Shown here: piece by piece, positions 1 through 8,265 of the stretch | Numbering within the stretch: the stretch's first letter is position 1 | Layout: the number at the start of each line of letters is the position of its first letter | NCBI RefSeq assembly: GCF_000445995.2 | Contig: NC_022080.4 | Coordinates: 1,612,001-1,676,000, forward strand | Source: Geobacillus genomosp. 3 | Lineage (GTDB): Bacteria > Bacillota > Bacilli > Bacillales > Anoxybacillaceae | Direction of reading: 5' to 3' | DNA: 64,000 bases | Made by a program: the position numbers and the translations under genes | The notes under the pieces: model-generated | The model's database searches: none | What the model was told of the DNA's origin: nothing | Seen by the model: the letters and a program-made list of their open reading frames with translations, nothing else

Positions 1-66
1 CCGGCTGACGACCATTTGCAGACGGTCTGGGGCGTCGGCTACAAATGGGAAGGGCGCAAGCCATAG
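1..66 (+). CDS. Response regulator, C-terminal end (partial)
   Basis: The window opens inside a reading frame that ends at the TAG at 64-66. The last 21 residues include TVWGVGYKWEG, which matches the final beta-hairpin of the winged-helix DNA-binding domain of OmpR/PhoB-type response regulators (usually TVRGVGYRF/W). By family knowledge it would be the DNA-binding output domain of a two-component system. The receiver domain and any kinase lie outside the window, so the stimulus cannot be inferred. Confidence 0.7.
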   Translation, partial: PADDHLQTVWGVGYKWEGRKP

Positions 67-108
67 CCGAACCGGGTGCAGCGCTTCGGAAAGTGAGGCG
101 TTCCTTTT

Positions 109-669
109 GTGATGAAAGATTGGATGATCGATTTGTTTCAAGCCTACGGCGGGGCAGCATACGTTTTGAGCCTGGCCTGCAATGTGGCGATCAGCGTGCT
201 TGGGGTCGTCCCAAGCGCATTTTTGACAGCGGCCAATTTGACGGTGTTCGGCTTTTGGCCGGGCTTTTGGGTGTCGTTTGCCGGCGAGGCGCTCGGGGCG
301 GTCGTCTCGTTCGTCTTGTACCGGAAAGGAGTTCGCCGATGGAACGGGACAAAATGGCTTTCCCATCCGAGCGTGAAGCCGCTGCTTCATGCGGGCGGCC
401 GGGAGGCGTTTTTCCTCATTTTGGCACTGCGGTTGCTGCCGTTTGTACCATCCGGGGTGGTGACGTTTGTCGCCGCCATCGGCCGTACGTCCCTTTCCGT
501 GTTTACGGCGGCGAGTTCGCTCGGCAAACTCCCGGCGTTATGGATGGAAGCGTATGCGATTCATCAATTTCTCGAGGCCGCCTGGTCGGGAAAACTGCTG
601 CTCGCTGTTGCATCGATCGTTCTTTTGTGGTTCGTCTGGCGAAAGATAGGACAAAAAACAGCGGAGTGA
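109..669 (+). CDS. VTT/DedA-like (TVP38/TMEM64) membrane protein
   Basis: A 186-residue integral membrane protein with about five hydrophobic segments. The central block has the pattern seen in the VTT (SNARE-associated) domain: a Gly-rich stretch around FAGEALGAVVSFVLYRKG followed by a second half containing LRLLPFVPSGVVTFVAAIG, the re-entrant loop with the conserved Arg and Pro. Family members sit in the cytoplasmic membrane and are linked to lipid scrambling and membrane homeostasis. The start may be GTG at 109 or ATG at 112, with a weak GAGG about 10 bases upstream. It follows the response regulator by about 40 bases and may be co-transcribed with it. Substrate unknown. Confidence 0.75.
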   Translation: MMKDWMIDLFQAYGGAAYVLSLACNVAISVLGVVPSAFLTAANLTVFGFWPGFWVSFAGEALGAVVSFVLYRKGVRRWNGTKWLSHPSVKPLLHAGGREAFFLILALRLLPFVPSGVVTFVAAIGRTSLSVFTAASSLGKLPALWMEAYAIHQFLEAAWSGKLLLAVASIVLLWFVWRKIGQKTAE

Positions 670-692
670 AACAGAATTGCCCCAAAGGGCGG

Positions 693-1421
693 TCAGCCTA
701 GGCGCAATACGGCCTTTAGCGGCAAATGGTCGGACGCCGTCGGCATGATCGTCACAACTTGTGCGCCCGCCGCGTGCAGCTGACGGCTGACAAAGATGTA
801 GTCAAGCCGCCGGCGCGGGCGAAGGGACGGATACGTATCGCCGCTTCCTGTTCCTACTTTTTTCCATATATCATCCGCCTCACGGGCCATGCGCTGCCAT
901 GGACGGGAGCCGGGTCTCATGTTCCAATCGCCCATGACAAGAAATGGAACGGATTGACGGTGCAACCGCTCGATGAGAAAATCAGTCTGTTTCCGGTGCA
1001 GCAGCGGGTTGAGGCTGAAGTGGGTGACATACACGGCAAGGGGCTGGCCGTGAACGGACACGATCGCCTCGAGCACCGATCGCCCTTCCCCCATTCCCAA
1101 TGCCGCGCGCAATGCGTGATGTTGTCGGGCGGTAATCGGGTAGCGCGACAACAGCCCGTTTCCGTATTGGCGGATGACTCCAGGTTGTTTCGCCCTCCAC
1201 GATACGGAAGGGCTGAACGCATGATGCATCCGCAACTCTCTTGCCAGCCAGCCGATTTGATCCTCATAGTGGCTTCGCCGTGAAAAATAACGGTCCACCT
1301 CGTTCAGGCCGATGATGTCGGCGCCGCTTTGTTTAATCACAGCAGCGATTCGGCGCAAATCCACCTTTCCGTCCATGCCTTTGCCGTGGCGGATGTTAAA
1401 CGTCATAACGCACAGTTCCAC
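693..1421 (-). CDS. Endonuclease/exonuclease/phosphatase family hydrolase
   Basis: A 242-residue protein with the ordered motifs of the EEP (DNase I-like) fold: TFNIRHG with the metal-facing Asn near the N terminus, GLNEVD with the catalytic Glu, VTHFSLNP, MGDWN with the Asp-x-Asn pair, RLDYIFVS, and a C-terminal SDHLPL containing the conserved Asp-His. All catalytic motifs look intact. No signal peptide is seen, so it should be cytosolic. Family members cleave phosphodiesters in nucleic acids or phosphoinositide-like substrates; the substrate cannot be told. It converges with the preceding membrane gene. Confidence 0.8.
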   Translation of the reverse strand: MELCVMTFNIRHGKGMDGKVDLRRIAAVIKQSGADIIGLNEVDRYFSRRSHYEDQIGWLARELRMHHAFSPSVSWRAKQPGVIRQYGNGLLSRYPITARQHHALRAALGMGEGRSVLEAIVSVHGQPLAVYVTHFSLNPLLHRKQTDFLIERLHRQSVPFLVMGDWNMRPGSRPWQRMAREADDIWKKVGTGSGDTYPSLRPRRRLDYIFVSRQLHAAGAQVVTIMPTASDHLPLKAVLRLG

Positions 1422-1602
1422 CGCCCGCTCTCACTCCTTCAAAAATGCTGGCCTAGCAAAGTTTTCCTTCATCCCATTTTGGCCATCATGGCGGTCTTTT
1501 AGTCAGAAGGAGGCAGACAAAAAGTTGTCACGCCTTTTGGATACATTCTCCATCATTTTGGTCTAAGATGGAGATGAAACCGAAAGAAAGGTGGGCACTC
1601 TA

Positions 1603-1833
1603 ATGAAGAAAGTCACAGGAGGCTTGTTGGCTGCTGCGTTGGTGCTAGGGGCCGGAACAGCTGTTTTGGCCAACACGAACGGCCCGCTCTCGTTTGAGCA
1701 AATGCTCCCTCATATGAAAAGCATGCATCCGGATTTATCGGAGCGCCAGTTGCAAGACATGTATAACGCCTGCCACGGGGCAAACGGAGAAAAAACGGGC
1801 CAGCCGTCCCAAACGATGATGAACCGGTTTTAG
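1603..1833 (+). CDS. Small secreted protein upstream of the copper operon
   Basis: A 76-residue protein starting at ATG 1603, with GAAAGGTGG about 10 bases upstream. An N-terminal signal peptide (MKKVTGGLLAAALVLGAG, then AVLA before NTNGP) is followed by a short mature domain rich in Met and His (MLPHMKSMHPDL) with one Cys-His pair (NACHG). The Met/His content and the position just before csoR-copA-copZ suggest an extracytoplasmic copper-related role, but this is inference. I do not recognise a named family. Confidence 0.6.
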   Translation: MKKVTGGLLAAALVLGAGTAVLANTNGPLSFEQMLPHMKSMHPDLSERQLQDMYNACHGANGEKTGQPSQTMMNRF

Positions 1834-1976
1834 CGAACGAAAGAAGCGGCTTGCACCACAAGGCAGCGGATCGATCCATGACCGAAGGGATCGGCAGGCG
1901 CCGTTTCCGCCATCATCCGCCGCCTGGCAGGCCGCCTTTCTTTTTTGTCATGAAAAGGAAGAAAATTCATTGCAAC

Positions 1977-1999
1977 ATTATACCCCATTCGGGTATAAT
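1977..1999 (+). promoter_or_regulatory. CsoR operator overlapping the csoR promoter
   Basis: A perfect 9-bp inverted repeat, ATTATACCC (1977-1985) and GGGTATAAT (1991-1999), separated by CATTC. This matches the known CsoR box (TACCC-N5-GGGTA). Its right arm contains the -10 hexamer TATAAT (1994-1999), and TTGCAA at 1970-1975 is a reasonable -35 with an 18-bp spacer. Apo-CsoR bound here would block the promoter, and Cu(I) would release it. Confidence 0.85.
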
Positions 2000-2028
2000 G
2001 TATATAGATTAAAAAAGAGGTGAGAACC

Positions 2029-2346
2029 GTGACCCAACCACCACATGACCCCCATGCTGGTCATGGAACGATGGTCCCGCGCACGAAAGAGGAAATCGAG
2101 AACATTGTGAAACGGTTGAAGCGCATCGAAGGGCAAGTGCGCGGGGTGCAAAAAATGGTCGAAGACAATCGCTATTGTATTGATATTTTGGTGCAAATTT
2201 CCGCCATCCAAGCGGCGCTGCGTCAAGTGGGGATGCAGCTGCTTGAGCGCCATGCGAACCATTGTGTGGCGAAAGCGATTCGCGAAGGAAGCGGCGAAGA
2301 ATCGCTCCGCGAGTTGATGAACGTGATCAAACAGTTTTCGAAATAA
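2029..2346 (+). CDS. csoR: Copper-sensing transcriptional repressor CsoR
   Basis: A 105-residue all-helical protein of the CsoR/RcnR family. It carries the Cu(I) ligands expected for CsoR: Cys in NRYCIDIL, and His plus Cys in HANHC, within a helix with the conserved RLKRIEGQVRG. The GTG at 2029 is preferred because AGAGGTGAG lies just upstream of it. In the copper-free state CsoR tetramers bind the palindrome at 1977-1999 and repress the operon; Cu(I) relieves this. copA follows after 13 bases and copZ after that, giving csoR-copA-copZ. Confidence 0.92.
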   Translation: MTQPPHDPHAGHGTMVPRTKEEIENIVKRLKRIEGQVRGVQKMVEDNRYCIDILVQISAIQAALRQVGMQLLERHANHCVAKAIREGSGEESLRELMNVIKQFSK

Positions 2347-2359
2347 GGGGAGATGACCG

Positions 2360-4756
2360 ATGGGAGAACCCAAAACGGTGACGCTTCACATCACCGGCAT
2401 GACGTGTGCCGCCTGCTCCAACCGGATTGAAAAAGTGTTGAACAAACTAGACGGGGTCAAGGCGAACGTCAACTTGGCCATGGAAAGGGCGACGATTCAG
2501 TTCGATCCGGGAAAACAGCGCCTGGCGGAGATCGCGGCGAAAATTGAGCAATTGGGATATGGCGTCGCGAAGGAAACCGTGGCGCTCGATATTTCCGGGA
2601 TGACGTGCGCGGCGTGCGCGGCGCGGATTGAAAAAGGGCTGAAGCGGATGGACGGCGTCACCACGGCCGCAGTCAACTTGGCGACGAACAGCGCCATCGT
2701 CGAATACCAAGAAGGGGTGCTGTCCGTTGAGGACGTGATCAAGAAAATCGAGCATCTTGGATACAAAGGCCGCCTCCGCGGCGAGCAGCAGGGCGCCCGC
2801 CGCGATGACGAGGAATGGAAACAAAAGCGGTTTCGGCTGATATTGTCAACGGTGCTCTCGCTCCCGCTGTTGTATACGATGATCGCCCATTTGCCGTTTG
2901 GCCTCGGTCTGCCGATGCCGCATTGGTTGATGAATCCGTGGGTGCAGCTTTTGCTGGCGACTCCGGTGCAGTTTTACATCGGCGGCCCGTTTTATCTCGG
3001 CGCGTACCGGGCGTTGCGCAACAAAAGCGCAAACATGGATGTGCTTGTCGCCCTCGGCACGTCGGCCGCCTACTTTTATAGTTTCTATGAGGCGCTCAAA
3101 ACGTTGGCTGACCCGGCGTATGCGCCGCGGCTGTATTTTGAGACGAGCGCGGTGCTGATTACGCTCGTTTTGGTCGGCAAATATGCCGAGGCGCTCGCCA
3201 AAGGGCGGACGACGGAAGCCATTTCGAAGCTGTTGAGCCTGCAGGCGAAAGAGGCGACGGTCATCCGCGACGGAACCGAACAAAAAGTGCCGCTCGAACA
3301 AGTCGTCGTCGGTGATACGATCATCGTCCGGCCGGGCGAAAAAATTCCGGTGGACGGAACGGTCATCGCCGGGGCCTCATCGGTCGATGAATCGATGATT
3401 ACGGGCGAATCGATTCCGGTCGATAAAAAGGAAGGCGACCCCGTCATTGGCGCGACGATCAACCAAAACGGCATTTTGACGATCCGGGCGGAAAAGGTCG
3501 GGAAAGATACAGCGCTCGCCCACATCGTCCGCATTGTGGAGGAAGCGCAAGGATCCAAAGCGCCGATTCAGCGGATGGCCGACATCATCTCCGGCATTTT
3601 CGTCCCGATTGTCGTCGCCATTGCGGCCGTGTCGTTTCTCGTTTGGTACTTCATCGTGGCGCCGGGCGACATCACCGCCGCTTTGGAAGCGGCCATTGCC
3701 GTGCTCGTCATCGCCTGCCCATGCGCGCTCGGCTTGGCGACGCCGACTTCGATTATGGTCGGCACCGGCAAGGGGGCGGAGTACGGCATTCTCTTTAAAG
3801 GAGGTGAGTACTTAGAGAGAACGCAGCAAATCGAAGCGGTGTTGCTCGATAAGACGGGAACGGTGACAAAAGGCAAACCGGAAGTGACCGATGTCATCGC
3901 GCTCCGGGACGACATGCTTGTGTATGCCGTTTCGGCCGAGAGCGCTTCGGAACATCCGCTGGCGCAAGCGATCGTCGCGTACGGGAAAGAACACGGGATC
4001 GCGCCGAAACCGCTTGACCGCTTCTCGGCTATTGCCGGCCATGGCATTGAGGCGGTGGTGGACGGCCAATTTGTGTTGGTCGGCACGCGCAAACTGATGA
4101 CGGAACGGTCAGTTGACATCTCGAGCGAAGAGGAACGAATGGCGGCGCTTGAAGCGCAAGGGAAAACAGCGATGCTTGTCGCCGTCAACGGAAAACCGGC
4201 GGGCTTGATCGCTGTGGCGGATACGGTGAAAGAAAGCTCGAAACAGGCCATTCGTGCGTTAACGCAAATGGGCATTGACGTGTACATGGTGACAGGCGAC
4301 AACCGCCGCACCGCAGAAGCCATCGCCAACGAAGTCGGCATTCGCCATGTGTATGCGGAAGTGCTGCCGGAAGAGAAGGCGAACATTGTCGCCAGGCTGC
4401 AGCAACAAGGAAAACGGGTGGCGATGGTCGGCGACGGCATTAACGACGCCCCGGCCTTGGCGAAAGCCGATATCGGCATGGCGATCGGCACCGGCACCGA
4501 TGTAGCGATTGAAACGGCCGACGTGACGCTGGTCGGCGGCGATTTGGCCCATATCCCGCAGGCGATCGAGTTGAGCCGGAAAACGATGAGAAACATCCGC
4601 CAAAACTTGTTTTGGGCGCTGTTTTACAACACGGTCGGCATTCCGGTCGCAGCCGCCGGCTTGTTGGAGCCATGGATCGCCGGCGCGGCGATGGCGTTTA
4701 GCTCCGTTTCGGTCGTGGCCAATGCGCTTCGCTTAAAACGGGTGAAACTATCATGA
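2360..4756 (+). CDS. copA: Copper-exporting P1B-type ATPase CopA
   Basis: A 798-residue P1B-1 ATPase. Two N-terminal heavy-metal domains each carry GMTCAAC (Cys at about residues 16/19 and 84/87). Membrane helices follow, with an intramembrane [11 protein letters not shown], the phosphorylation motif DKTGTVTKG, the HP dipeptide in [14 protein letters not shown] and the hinge [13 protein letters not shown]. Length and domain order are normal. It exports Cu(I) across the cytoplasmic membrane using ATP. It lies 13 bases after csoR and about 20 before copZ, so all three should be induced together by copper. Confidence 0.97.
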   Translation: MGEPKTVTLHITGMTCAACSNRIEKVLNKLDGVKANVNLAMERATIQFDPGKQRLAEIAAKIEQLGYGVAKETVALDISGMTCAACAARIEKGLKRMDGVTTAAVNLATNSAIVEYQEGVLSVEDVIKKIEHLGYKGRLRGEQQGARRDDEEWKQKRFRLILSTVLSLPLLYTMIAHLPFGLGLPMPHWLMNPWVQLLLATPVQFYIGGPFYLGAYRALRNKSANMDVLVALGTSAAYFYSFYEALKTLADPAYAPRLYFETSAVLITLVLVGKYAEALAKGRTTEAISKLLSLQAKEATVIRDGTEQKVPLEQVVVGDTIIVRPGEKIPVDGTVIAGASSVDESMITGESIPVDKKEGDPVIGATINQNGILTIRAEKVGKDTALAHIVRIVEEAQGSKAPIQRMADIISGIFVPIVVAIAAVSFLVWYFIVAPGDITAALEAAIAVLVIACPCALGLATPTSIMVGTGKGAEYGILFKGGEYLERTQQIEAVLLDKTGTVTKGKPEVTDVIALRDDMLVYAVSAESASEHPLAQAIVAYGKEHGIAPKPLDRFSAIAGHGIEAVVDGQFVLVGTRKLMTERSVDISSEEERMAALEAQGKTAMLVAVNGKPAGLIAVADTVKESSKQAIRALTQMGIDVYMVTGDNRRTAEAIANEVGIRHVYAEVLPEEKANIVARLQQQGKRVAMVGDGINDAPALAKADIGMAIGTGTDVAIETADVTLVGGDLAHIPQAIELSRKTMRNIRQNLFWALFYNTVGIPVAAAGLLEPWIAGAAMAFSSVSVVANALRLKRVKLS

Positions 4757-4775
4757 TCACGGGAGGAAAGAAACG

Positions 4776-4979
4776 ATGACGATCACGTTACAAGTGCAAG
4801 GAATGACATGCGGCCATTGCAAAGCGGCCGTCACCAATGCGCTGCAACAACTCGATGGCGTCCGCCGGGTCGACGTCCATTTGGAACAAGGAACGGTCGA
4901 TGTGGAGTACGATGAAGCGAAAGTGACCGTTGACCAGTTGAAAACCGCGATTGAAGACCAAGGGTACGATGTCGTCTGA
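4776..4979 (+). CDS. copZ: Copper chaperone CopZ
   Basis: A 67-residue single heavy-metal-associated domain with the Cu(I) site GMTCGHC near the N terminus, and normal length for CopZ. It carries Cu(I) in the cytosol and hands it to the N-terminal domains of CopA, and can deliver Cu(I) to CsoR. The start ATG 4776 follows a GGAGGAAAG-type ribosome binding site. It is the last gene of csoR-copA-copZ; a strong terminator follows within about 10 bases. Confidence 0.95.
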   Translation: MTITLQVQGMTCGHCKAAVTNALQQLDGVRRVDVHLEQGTVDVEYDEAKVTVDQLKTAIEDQGYDVV

Positions 4980-4986
4980 CCATTGG

Positions 4987-5016
4987 GCATCCCCTCAAGC
5001 GAGGGGGTGCTTTTTT
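4987..5016 (+). terminator. Rho-independent terminator of the copper operon
   Basis: A stem GCATCCCCTC / GAGGGGGTGC with loop AAGC is followed by six T. It lies directly after the copZ stop and closes csoR-copA-copZ. Confidence 0.9.
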
Positions 5017-5164
5017 CGTGTTAAAACGGTGCGGCTAGACCGCCACAGAATTTTCCGCTGAATTTCCAGACACGCGATCAACCCATTTTTCCTTGACCAA
5101 GGCCATCTCCACAAAATCTGCACAAATGTTGGGTATGCTAAGGAAGGCAAGGAGGGTGAAAACG

Positions 5165-5752
5165 ATGAAAAACTGGAGAATGTTGGTTGGGGCGGCTTCC
5201 CTAACAGCAGCGTTGTTGGCATCCGCCTGCGCCGGCGCCGGAAACGACGAAGCCGCGCCCAATGAACAAGCCGGCCAGGAGGAAACCCATAATGCCCACA
5301 GCGGCCATGAAGGAATGAACCACTCCGGCTCCGGCGACGTTCCGGCGGGATTGGAAGAGGCGAAAAACCCGGCCTATCCGGTCGGAAGCAAGGTCATCAT
5401 CCATGCCGACCATATGCCGGGGATGAATGGGGCGAAAGCAACCGTCACCGGCGCATTTGACACAACCGTCTACACCGTGACGTACACTCCGACGACCGGC
5501 GGGAAACCAGTCAAAAACCACAAATGGGTCATCCACGAAGAAATTGAAAACGCCGGTAACAAACCATTCCAGCCGGGCGATGAAGTCGTCTTGAACGCCG
5601 ATCATATGGAAGGGATGAAAGGGGCCAAAGCGGTCATTGATTCGGCGAAACAAACGACGGTGTATATGGTCGATTACATTGATACAGAAACCGGTAAAAA
5701 AGTGACAAACCACAAATGGGTGACTGAAGACGAGCTGTCGCCGGCCAACTAA
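5165..5752 (+). CDS. YdhK-like lipoprotein with two DUF1541 repeats
   Basis: A 195-residue predicted lipoprotein. The start at ATG 5165 follows AAGGAGGGTG. The signal peptide ends in LLASAC, a good lipobox with the lipid-bearing Cys. An acidic, His/Met-rich linker (HNAHSGHEGMNHSG) precedes two similar repeats of about 65 residues, each with VxxxADHMxGMxGAKA and NHKWV. This is the layout of B. subtilis YdhK and the DUF1541 family. It is anchored outside the membrane. The ADHM/GM motifs and position behind the copper genes suggest a role in copper resistance or binding, which is inference. Confidence 0.82.
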   Translation: MKNWRMLVGAASLTAALLASACAGAGNDEAAPNEQAGQEETHNAHSGHEGMNHSGSGDVPAGLEEAKNPAYPVGSKVIIHADHMPGMNGAKATVTGAFDTTVYTVTYTPTTGGKPVKNHKWVIHEEIENAGNKPFQPGDEVVLNADHMEGMKGAKAVIDSAKQTTVYMVDYIDTETGKKVTNHKWVTEDELSPAN

Positions 5753-5784
5753 CGAATCATCATCGGTGTTTCAGCCAAACGCAC

Positions 5785-5824
5785 AGCCATTTCCCTTGGA
5801 GCATAGGGGAATGGCTTGTTTTTT
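5785..5824 (+). terminator. Terminator after the DUF1541 lipoprotein gene
   Basis: An inverted repeat, AGCCATTTCCCT against AGGGGAATGGCT, is followed by a T-rich tract (TTGTTTTTT). It lies about 30 bases after the lipoprotein stop. Confidence 0.8.
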
Positions 5825-5953
5825 CGGCTCATTTGTGAAAATTGTGATATAATTATACGAAAATCACCTATTTTTTCAAAAAATAGACATAGGCGGCTTC
5901 GCCTGCTGTCTTACGGATCGATCGGGGGAACGGGAGAAAGGAGGGGAGAAACG

Positions 5954-6166
5954 ATGCGGAGATTTTGGTTGGGAGTTATGTGGTTTTCAGTGGTTTGGGT
6001 GCTTTACGGCATCGGAGCGGCAGGGTATCACTTATGGACGGAACACCGGATGGACGGACAGGCGTTGATTCTCGCGCTCGGCATGGCGATCATGGCCTGG
6101 CGCGCATGGGACGAATATCGTGGGAACGGTTGGACACGGAAAAAGGAAGACGGGCGCCATCTATGA
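5954..6166 (+). CDS. Small two-helix membrane protein, function unknown
   Basis: A 70-residue protein starting at ATG 5954, with GGAGGGGAG about 5 bases upstream. Two hydrophobic stretches (LGVMWFSVVWVLYGIGAAG and ALILALGMAIMAW) suggest two membrane helices, followed by a charged cytosolic tail. Its own ribosome binding site and placement between two transcription units argue it is real. I do not recognise a family. Confidence 0.55.
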   Translation: MRRFWLGVMWFSVVWVLYGIGAAGYHLWTEHRMDGQALILALGMAIMAWRAWDEYRGNGWTRKKEDGRHL

Positions 6167-6217
6167 TGAAAGAACGCCCGTCTCTAGCTGTCGCCCGAGC
6201 GAAAAGAGGCGGTTTGG

Positions 6218-7582
6218 TTACGCCGTCCGCCTCGGCGTTTTCGGTTCATGCTGCTGTTTTTCTTGGATGGTTGAACAGATGGCTAACAGAACGAAGACCG
6301 CCACACAGAGGAACGAACCGATCCGGTGCTCTCCTTGAAGCAAAAAGCCAAGCCAAATCGCTCCGAGCGCCCCGACCGCCGCTACCGTCGTGTACGGAAA
6401 CCCTTTCGTTTGGAAAAACGGCTTCGTTTGGTAATGCGGCCGCAGCTTCAGTTGAGCGGCGCCGATCATCATCCAAACGATCAGCACCGTAAACCCGGGG
6501 ATCGTCATCAATTCTCCGATGATCCGCCCGGGCGCCAAGTAGGCGCCGATCACGCCGGCGGCGATGCAGATGGCGACCATGCCCATCCCGTACAGCGGAA
6601 CCCCATGTTTCGTCGTCCACTGCAAGCGGCGGCTTGCTTCTCCTTGTTCGGCCATGGTGTACAGCAGCCGGGAAGTCGCATAGACGCCCGTATTGGCCGC
6701 CGATAAGACGGCAATGAGCAACACCGCGTTCATGACATGGGCCGCGCCGGGCAACCCGATCGCTTCCAACACTTGGACGAACGGGCTGTTCGTTTCCGAG
6801 ACGGTGTTCCATGGCATAATGCCGCAAATAATGGCCATTGGCAAAAGATAAAAGCCGACAACCCGCCAGATCGTTGTGCGGATGACGCGCGGCAGCACCC
6901 GGTCGGCGTCTTTCATCTCCGTCACCGCCACCCCGATCAGCTCCGCTCCGCCATAGGAAAACATCACGATAAGCAAGGCGCTGAGCGTACCGGCCAGTCC
7001 ATGCGGAAACCACCCGCCGTCGCCGGCGGACGGAAACGAGCCGTCCATGTCGCTCGGGATCACGCCAGCCCATACGCCCGCCCCGAGCACGATAAACACT
7101 ACTAGCGCTACCACTTTCAGGCCGGCCAGCCAAAATTCCGCTTCTCCGTAATACTTCACAGGGAAAAGATTCAACCCCATGATCAAACACGCGCATAGAA
7201 GTGCAAGCAGCCATAACGGCGCAGACGGAAACCAATAGTTCAGAAAGCTGCCGGCAGCCAGCAGTTCGACCACGGTGACCAACGTCCAATTGATCCAATA
7301 CAGCCACCCGACGATCCATGACAGGCGAAAGCCAAACGCCCGGCGGATCAAATGTTGAACGTTCGAACCCGGGTACGCGATCGCCATCTCGGCCAGTGCA
7401 GCCATAATCAAAAACAACAGCACGCCGCCGATCAAGTACGTGAGCACGACGCTTGGTCCGGCGATATGAATGGCCTCGGCGCTTCCTTTAAAAATGCCGG
7501 TGCCGATCATCCCCCCTAACGCGATCAGCTGAACGTGGCGGGGCAATAGTCCTTTTTGCAGCTGGGGACGGGATTGTTCCAT
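6218..7582 (-). CDS. APC-superfamily amino acid permease
   Basis: A permease of about 454 residues with some twelve hydrophobic segments. The start of helix 1 shows the amino acid transporter signature LIALGGMIGTGIFKGSA, and NPF-like and SYGGAELIGV blocks follow, as in the AAT (ansP/aroP/lysP-like) branch. It should import an amino acid by proton symport in the cytoplasmic membrane; which one is not readable here. ATG 7582 is annotated, although GTG 7588 fits the AAAGG ribosome binding site spacing slightly better. It diverges from the ydbS-ydbT pair. Confidence 0.85.
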   Translation of the reverse strand: MEQSRPQLQKGLLPRHVQLIALGGMIGTGIFKGSAEAIHIAGPSVVLTYLIGGVLLFLIMAALAEMAIAYPGSNVQHLIRRAFGFRLSWIVGWLYWINWTLVTVVELLAAGSFLNYWFPSAPLWLLALLCACLIMGLNLFPVKYYGEAEFWLAGLKVVALVVFIVLGAGVWAGVIPSDMDGSFPSAGDGGWFPHGLAGTLSALLIVMFSYGGAELIGVAVTEMKDADRVLPRVIRTTIWRVVGFYLLPMAIICGIMPWNTVSETNSPFVQVLEAIGLPGAAHVMNAVLLIAVLSAANTGVYATSRLLYTMAEQGEASRRLQWTTKHGVPLYGMGMVAICIAAGVIGAYLAPGRIIGELMTIPGFTVLIVWMMIGAAQLKLRPHYQTKPFFQTKGFPYTTVAAVGALGAIWLGFLLQGEHRIGSFLCVAVFVLLAICSTIQEKQQHEPKTPRRTA

Positions 7583-7782
7583 GTTCACAACAACCTTTCT
7601 ATCTCGGATGATCATTCACAGATGTGCTTTGCTGCTTTTGTGCGGTTAAGGAAAAAAGATAGTTTTAGAATATAATAAGTTGTTCACGCTGTCAACGGTT
7701 CGCGAAAAAGGCATCGTCATCATGGAAATGTTTTGTTATACTGGGAACGGAAATGATTTTGTGCAAAAAGGAGATTGCGAGA

Positions 7783-8265
7783 ATGCGGTACGATCACGGC
7801 AAACCGATCTCGATCAAAGCAGTCACCGTGTGGCGCTTGACCGGAGCGCTCGGAACGTTGGCTTCCGGCGTGGTGGTCGGGGGAGTCATGTGGTTGCTTT
7901 TGCGCTTTCATGCTCCTCCTTGGCTATGGGCGGTGTTGGCCGGCGTTTGGGTGGTGGAAGCGATCGTATGGGTCGTCTGGCTCCCTCCGTTGCGGCAAAA
8001 ACGTTGGCGCTATGACATTCGCGAAGAAGAGATTGACATTCAGCGAGGGGTCTGGTCCACGAGACGGACTTTGATCCCGATGGCTCGCGTTCAGTACGTC
8101 GATGTGCGCCAAGGCCCGCTTTTGAAGCGGTACAAGCTGGCCTCCATCGCGGTGTTCACGGCGGCGGCTGCCCATGAAATTCCCGCCCTGCGGATGGACG
8201 AAGCAGAGCGGCTTTGCCGTTTGATTGCCGAGTGGGCGAAGGTGGCAGATAGCGATGATGTCTAA
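7783..8265 (+). CDS. ydbS: YdbS-like bacterial PH domain membrane protein
   Basis: A 160-residue protein starting at ATG 7783 behind AAGGAG. Two membrane helices (about residues 15-65) are followed by one bPH2 domain with YDIREEEIDIQRGVWSTRRTLIPMARVQYVDVRQGPL, the pattern of B. subtilis YdbS. Its stop overlaps the start of the ydbT-like gene by 11 bases, as in the Bacillus pair, so the two are translationally coupled and probably form a complex. In B. subtilis this pair has been linked to resistance to a heterologous bacteriocin; the mechanism is unclear. Confidence 0.85.
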   Translation: MRYDHGKPISIKAVTVWRLTGALGTLASGVVVGGVMWLLLRFHAPPWLWAVLAGVWVVEAIVWVVWLPPLRQKRWRYDIREEEIDIQRGVWSTRRTLIPMARVQYVDVRQGPLLKRYKLASIAVFTAAAAHEIPALRMDEAERLCRLIAEWAKVADSDDV

